A DNA stretch of 7,245 nt from Deltaproteobacteria bacterium (GTDB lineage Bacteria > Myxococcota > XYA12-FULL-58-9 > JAUUZB01): NCBI GenBank assembly GCA_030590185.1, contig JAUUZB010000171.1, positions 1 to 7,245 of the forward strand. The letters run 5' to 3'. Below the pieces are notes generated by a model. That model saw only the letters and a program-made list of their open reading frames with translations, searched no databases and was not told the origin of the DNA. Below are positions 6,143 through 7,245 of the stretch, in pieces; position 1 is the stretch's first letter, and every line of letters begins with the position of its first letter. The position numbers and the translations under genes are program-made.

Positions 6143-7245
6143 TCACTGACATAGAGCGAAGGCCGGATTCACCGACCCGCAGGTACCGGAACAGACGCCG
6201 CCCGGACAGTGGCTGGCGTAGCTGCACGGTTGTCCATGGTAGTCGCCGTCGGAACAAATCCCATCGCATGCACCACTGGTGCATTCGGTCCCCTGATTGC
6301 ACGGATTACCATCGGCCAGCTTTGGGATGCATTGGTGGGCCGCATCACAGCCCTCGTACAGATCTGGATTGCAGAGAATCGTAATCGTATCGGATATTTG
6401 GCCACATTCATCGGTGGCTGGGTCACCATCTGACACGGCCCACGGCCAGCAGGCTGAGACCGTGCCGGCGCCCACGTTGTAGGTGCTGCAATACCCGAGC
6501 TCGGGATCGCACGCAGCATCTGTGTCGTAGCAGGTCTCATCATCCGTCGCGTAGGTCGTACACTGATTATAGCTCGTCCCGAGATCATCGTAAGTCTGAC
6601 AGAAGCTATCCACGCACAGCCCGTGGAGCCCCATGCAGGTAATCCCCTCGCAATTCCCGGCGCAGGTATCGCCCACCCCCAACTCCGTGATCGGAGAGTA
6701 GAGCCCGCAGATCCCGCTCAGGCAGGTATACGGCATCACGCAAGCCAGCCCATCGCCGCACGCCGCCGCGAGACCGGGGCGGTCCGTGCAGACAGCACTG
6801 CAATACAACCAGCCCTCGCATTCCTCGTCGTTGGCGCAGGTGTCGCCGCGGGCCTTGGCCGGTTGACAACTTCCTTGGATGCAGCCGTGGGCGGGGTCGC
6901 TACAATCGTTCTTGTCGTCGCAGGTAGCATTCTGGGGGACCATCACGGCGCAGAGGTCGGACACGCAGGTGAGACCGTCGATGCCGCAGTCGTTGGCGAA
7001 TGCGCAGGGCGCACCGGCGGTGCGCAGGGCGCAGGTGTCCTGATCGCAATAGAGCTCACTGAGCTTGCAGTCGGCGTCGACGGAACAACCGGTGCCGATC
7101 GGGTCGAAGCAGGACGGCGGTATCGCCACCGAGTCGGAACAGGCGCTGCCCTCGACACACGGGGTGGGACCGCAGAACTCGCCTATCTCGGTGTAGGGCA
7201 GGCAACGTTGACATGAATAGCCATCATCCTGGAACCCGGTACAAA
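6143..7245 (-). CDS. Very Cys-rich repeat protein, 5' end beyond window
   Basis: 366 residues are visible; the frame stays open to the right edge. About 50 of the residues are cysteines, spaced as in Dickkopf-like or EGF-like modules: repeated units of the style G-x-P-C-x(4-6)-D/E-C-x(4-6)-C-x(3-4)-C. Clear units include GAPCAFANDC followed by L-T-C and L-C, GDTCANDEEC, and near the end GNPCNQGTEC and GQPCSYASHC. This points to an exported protein held by disulfides; the signal peptide must lie outside the window. A GTG at 7129 could be taken as a start, but the Cys-rich pattern continues upstream of it in frame (for example P-C-V-E-G-S-A-C), so it is internal. Parts of the gene are less GC-rich than the rest of the window. 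Such proteins are common in Myxococcota, usually without known function. It ends 93 bases before the lipoprotein start. Confidence 0.85.
   Translation of the reverse strand, partial: CTGFQDDGYSCQRCLPYTEIGEFCGPTPCVEGSACSDSVAIPPSCFDPIGTGCSVDADCKLSELYCDQDTCALRTAGAPCAFANDCGIDGLTCVSDLCAVMVPQNATCDDKNDCSDPAHGCIQGSCQPAKARGDTCANDEECEGWLYCSAVCTDRPGLAAACGDGLACVMPYTCLSGICGLYSPITELGVGDTCAGNCEGITCMGLHGLCVDSFCQTYDDLGTSYNQCTTYATDDETCYDTDAACDPELGYCSTYNVGAGTVSACWPWAVSDGDPATDECGQISDTITILCNPDLYEGCDAAHQCIPKLADGNPCNQGTECTSGACDGICSDGDYHGQPCSYASHCPGGVCSGTCGSVNPAFALCQ

Overview
The window is GC-rich DNA with every supported gene on the minus strand, so it reads right to left. High GC, lipoproteins with long Gly/Thr linkers, very Cys-rich secreted proteins, a TPR-containing membrane sensor and a sigma-54 response regulator together suggest a member of the Myxococcota (former Deltaproteobacteria). 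That assignment is inferred from style; there is no marker gene. I see no tRNA, rRNA, CRISPR array, insertion sequence or phage gene.

Right part (about 5321-7245): two genes for exported Cys-rich proteins. The first enters from the right edge (5' end missing) and shows 366 residues with about 50 cysteines. It is followed by a 242-residue lipoprotein with a Gly/Thr/Ser linker and a Cys-rich C-terminus. Neither has a function I can name.

Centre and left (1-5320): a compact run of four genes that looks like one operon for a two-component signalling system. In order of transcription these are (1) a 238-residue exported Cys-containing protein starting at a GTG with a strong ribosome binding site; (2) a small helical 139-residue protein carrying an H-D-x-x-K motif; (3) a 539-residue response regulator with an atypical receiver domain, a sigma-54-activating AAA+ domain (intact GAFTGA) and a Fis-like helix-turn-helix; (4) a large membrane protein with a signal-like N-terminus, a Gly/Ala/Ser linker, many TPR-like repeats, one membrane span and the start of what looks like a histidine kinase core with an H-E-x-x-K motif, cut off by the left edge. 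Intergenic gaps are 21, 1 and 31 bases.

The most informative regulatory stretch is 5114-5320, upstream of the first operon gene. It holds a good -24/-12 sigma-54 promoter candidate, an IHF-like site upstream of it, and an imperfect dyad about 107 bases upstream of the predicted start. This order (enhancer, bend, sigma-54 promoter) fits an operon that encodes its own sigma-54 activator, so autoregulation is the simplest model. A 7-bp inverted repeat joins the -12 element to the Shine-Dalgarno sequence and could silence translation of read-through RNA. The working model is that the TPR sensor detects an envelope signal, perhaps through the exported Cys protein, and passes it, possibly with the small His protein as partner, to the sigma-54 activator. 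The wiring is inference; the motifs are seen directly.
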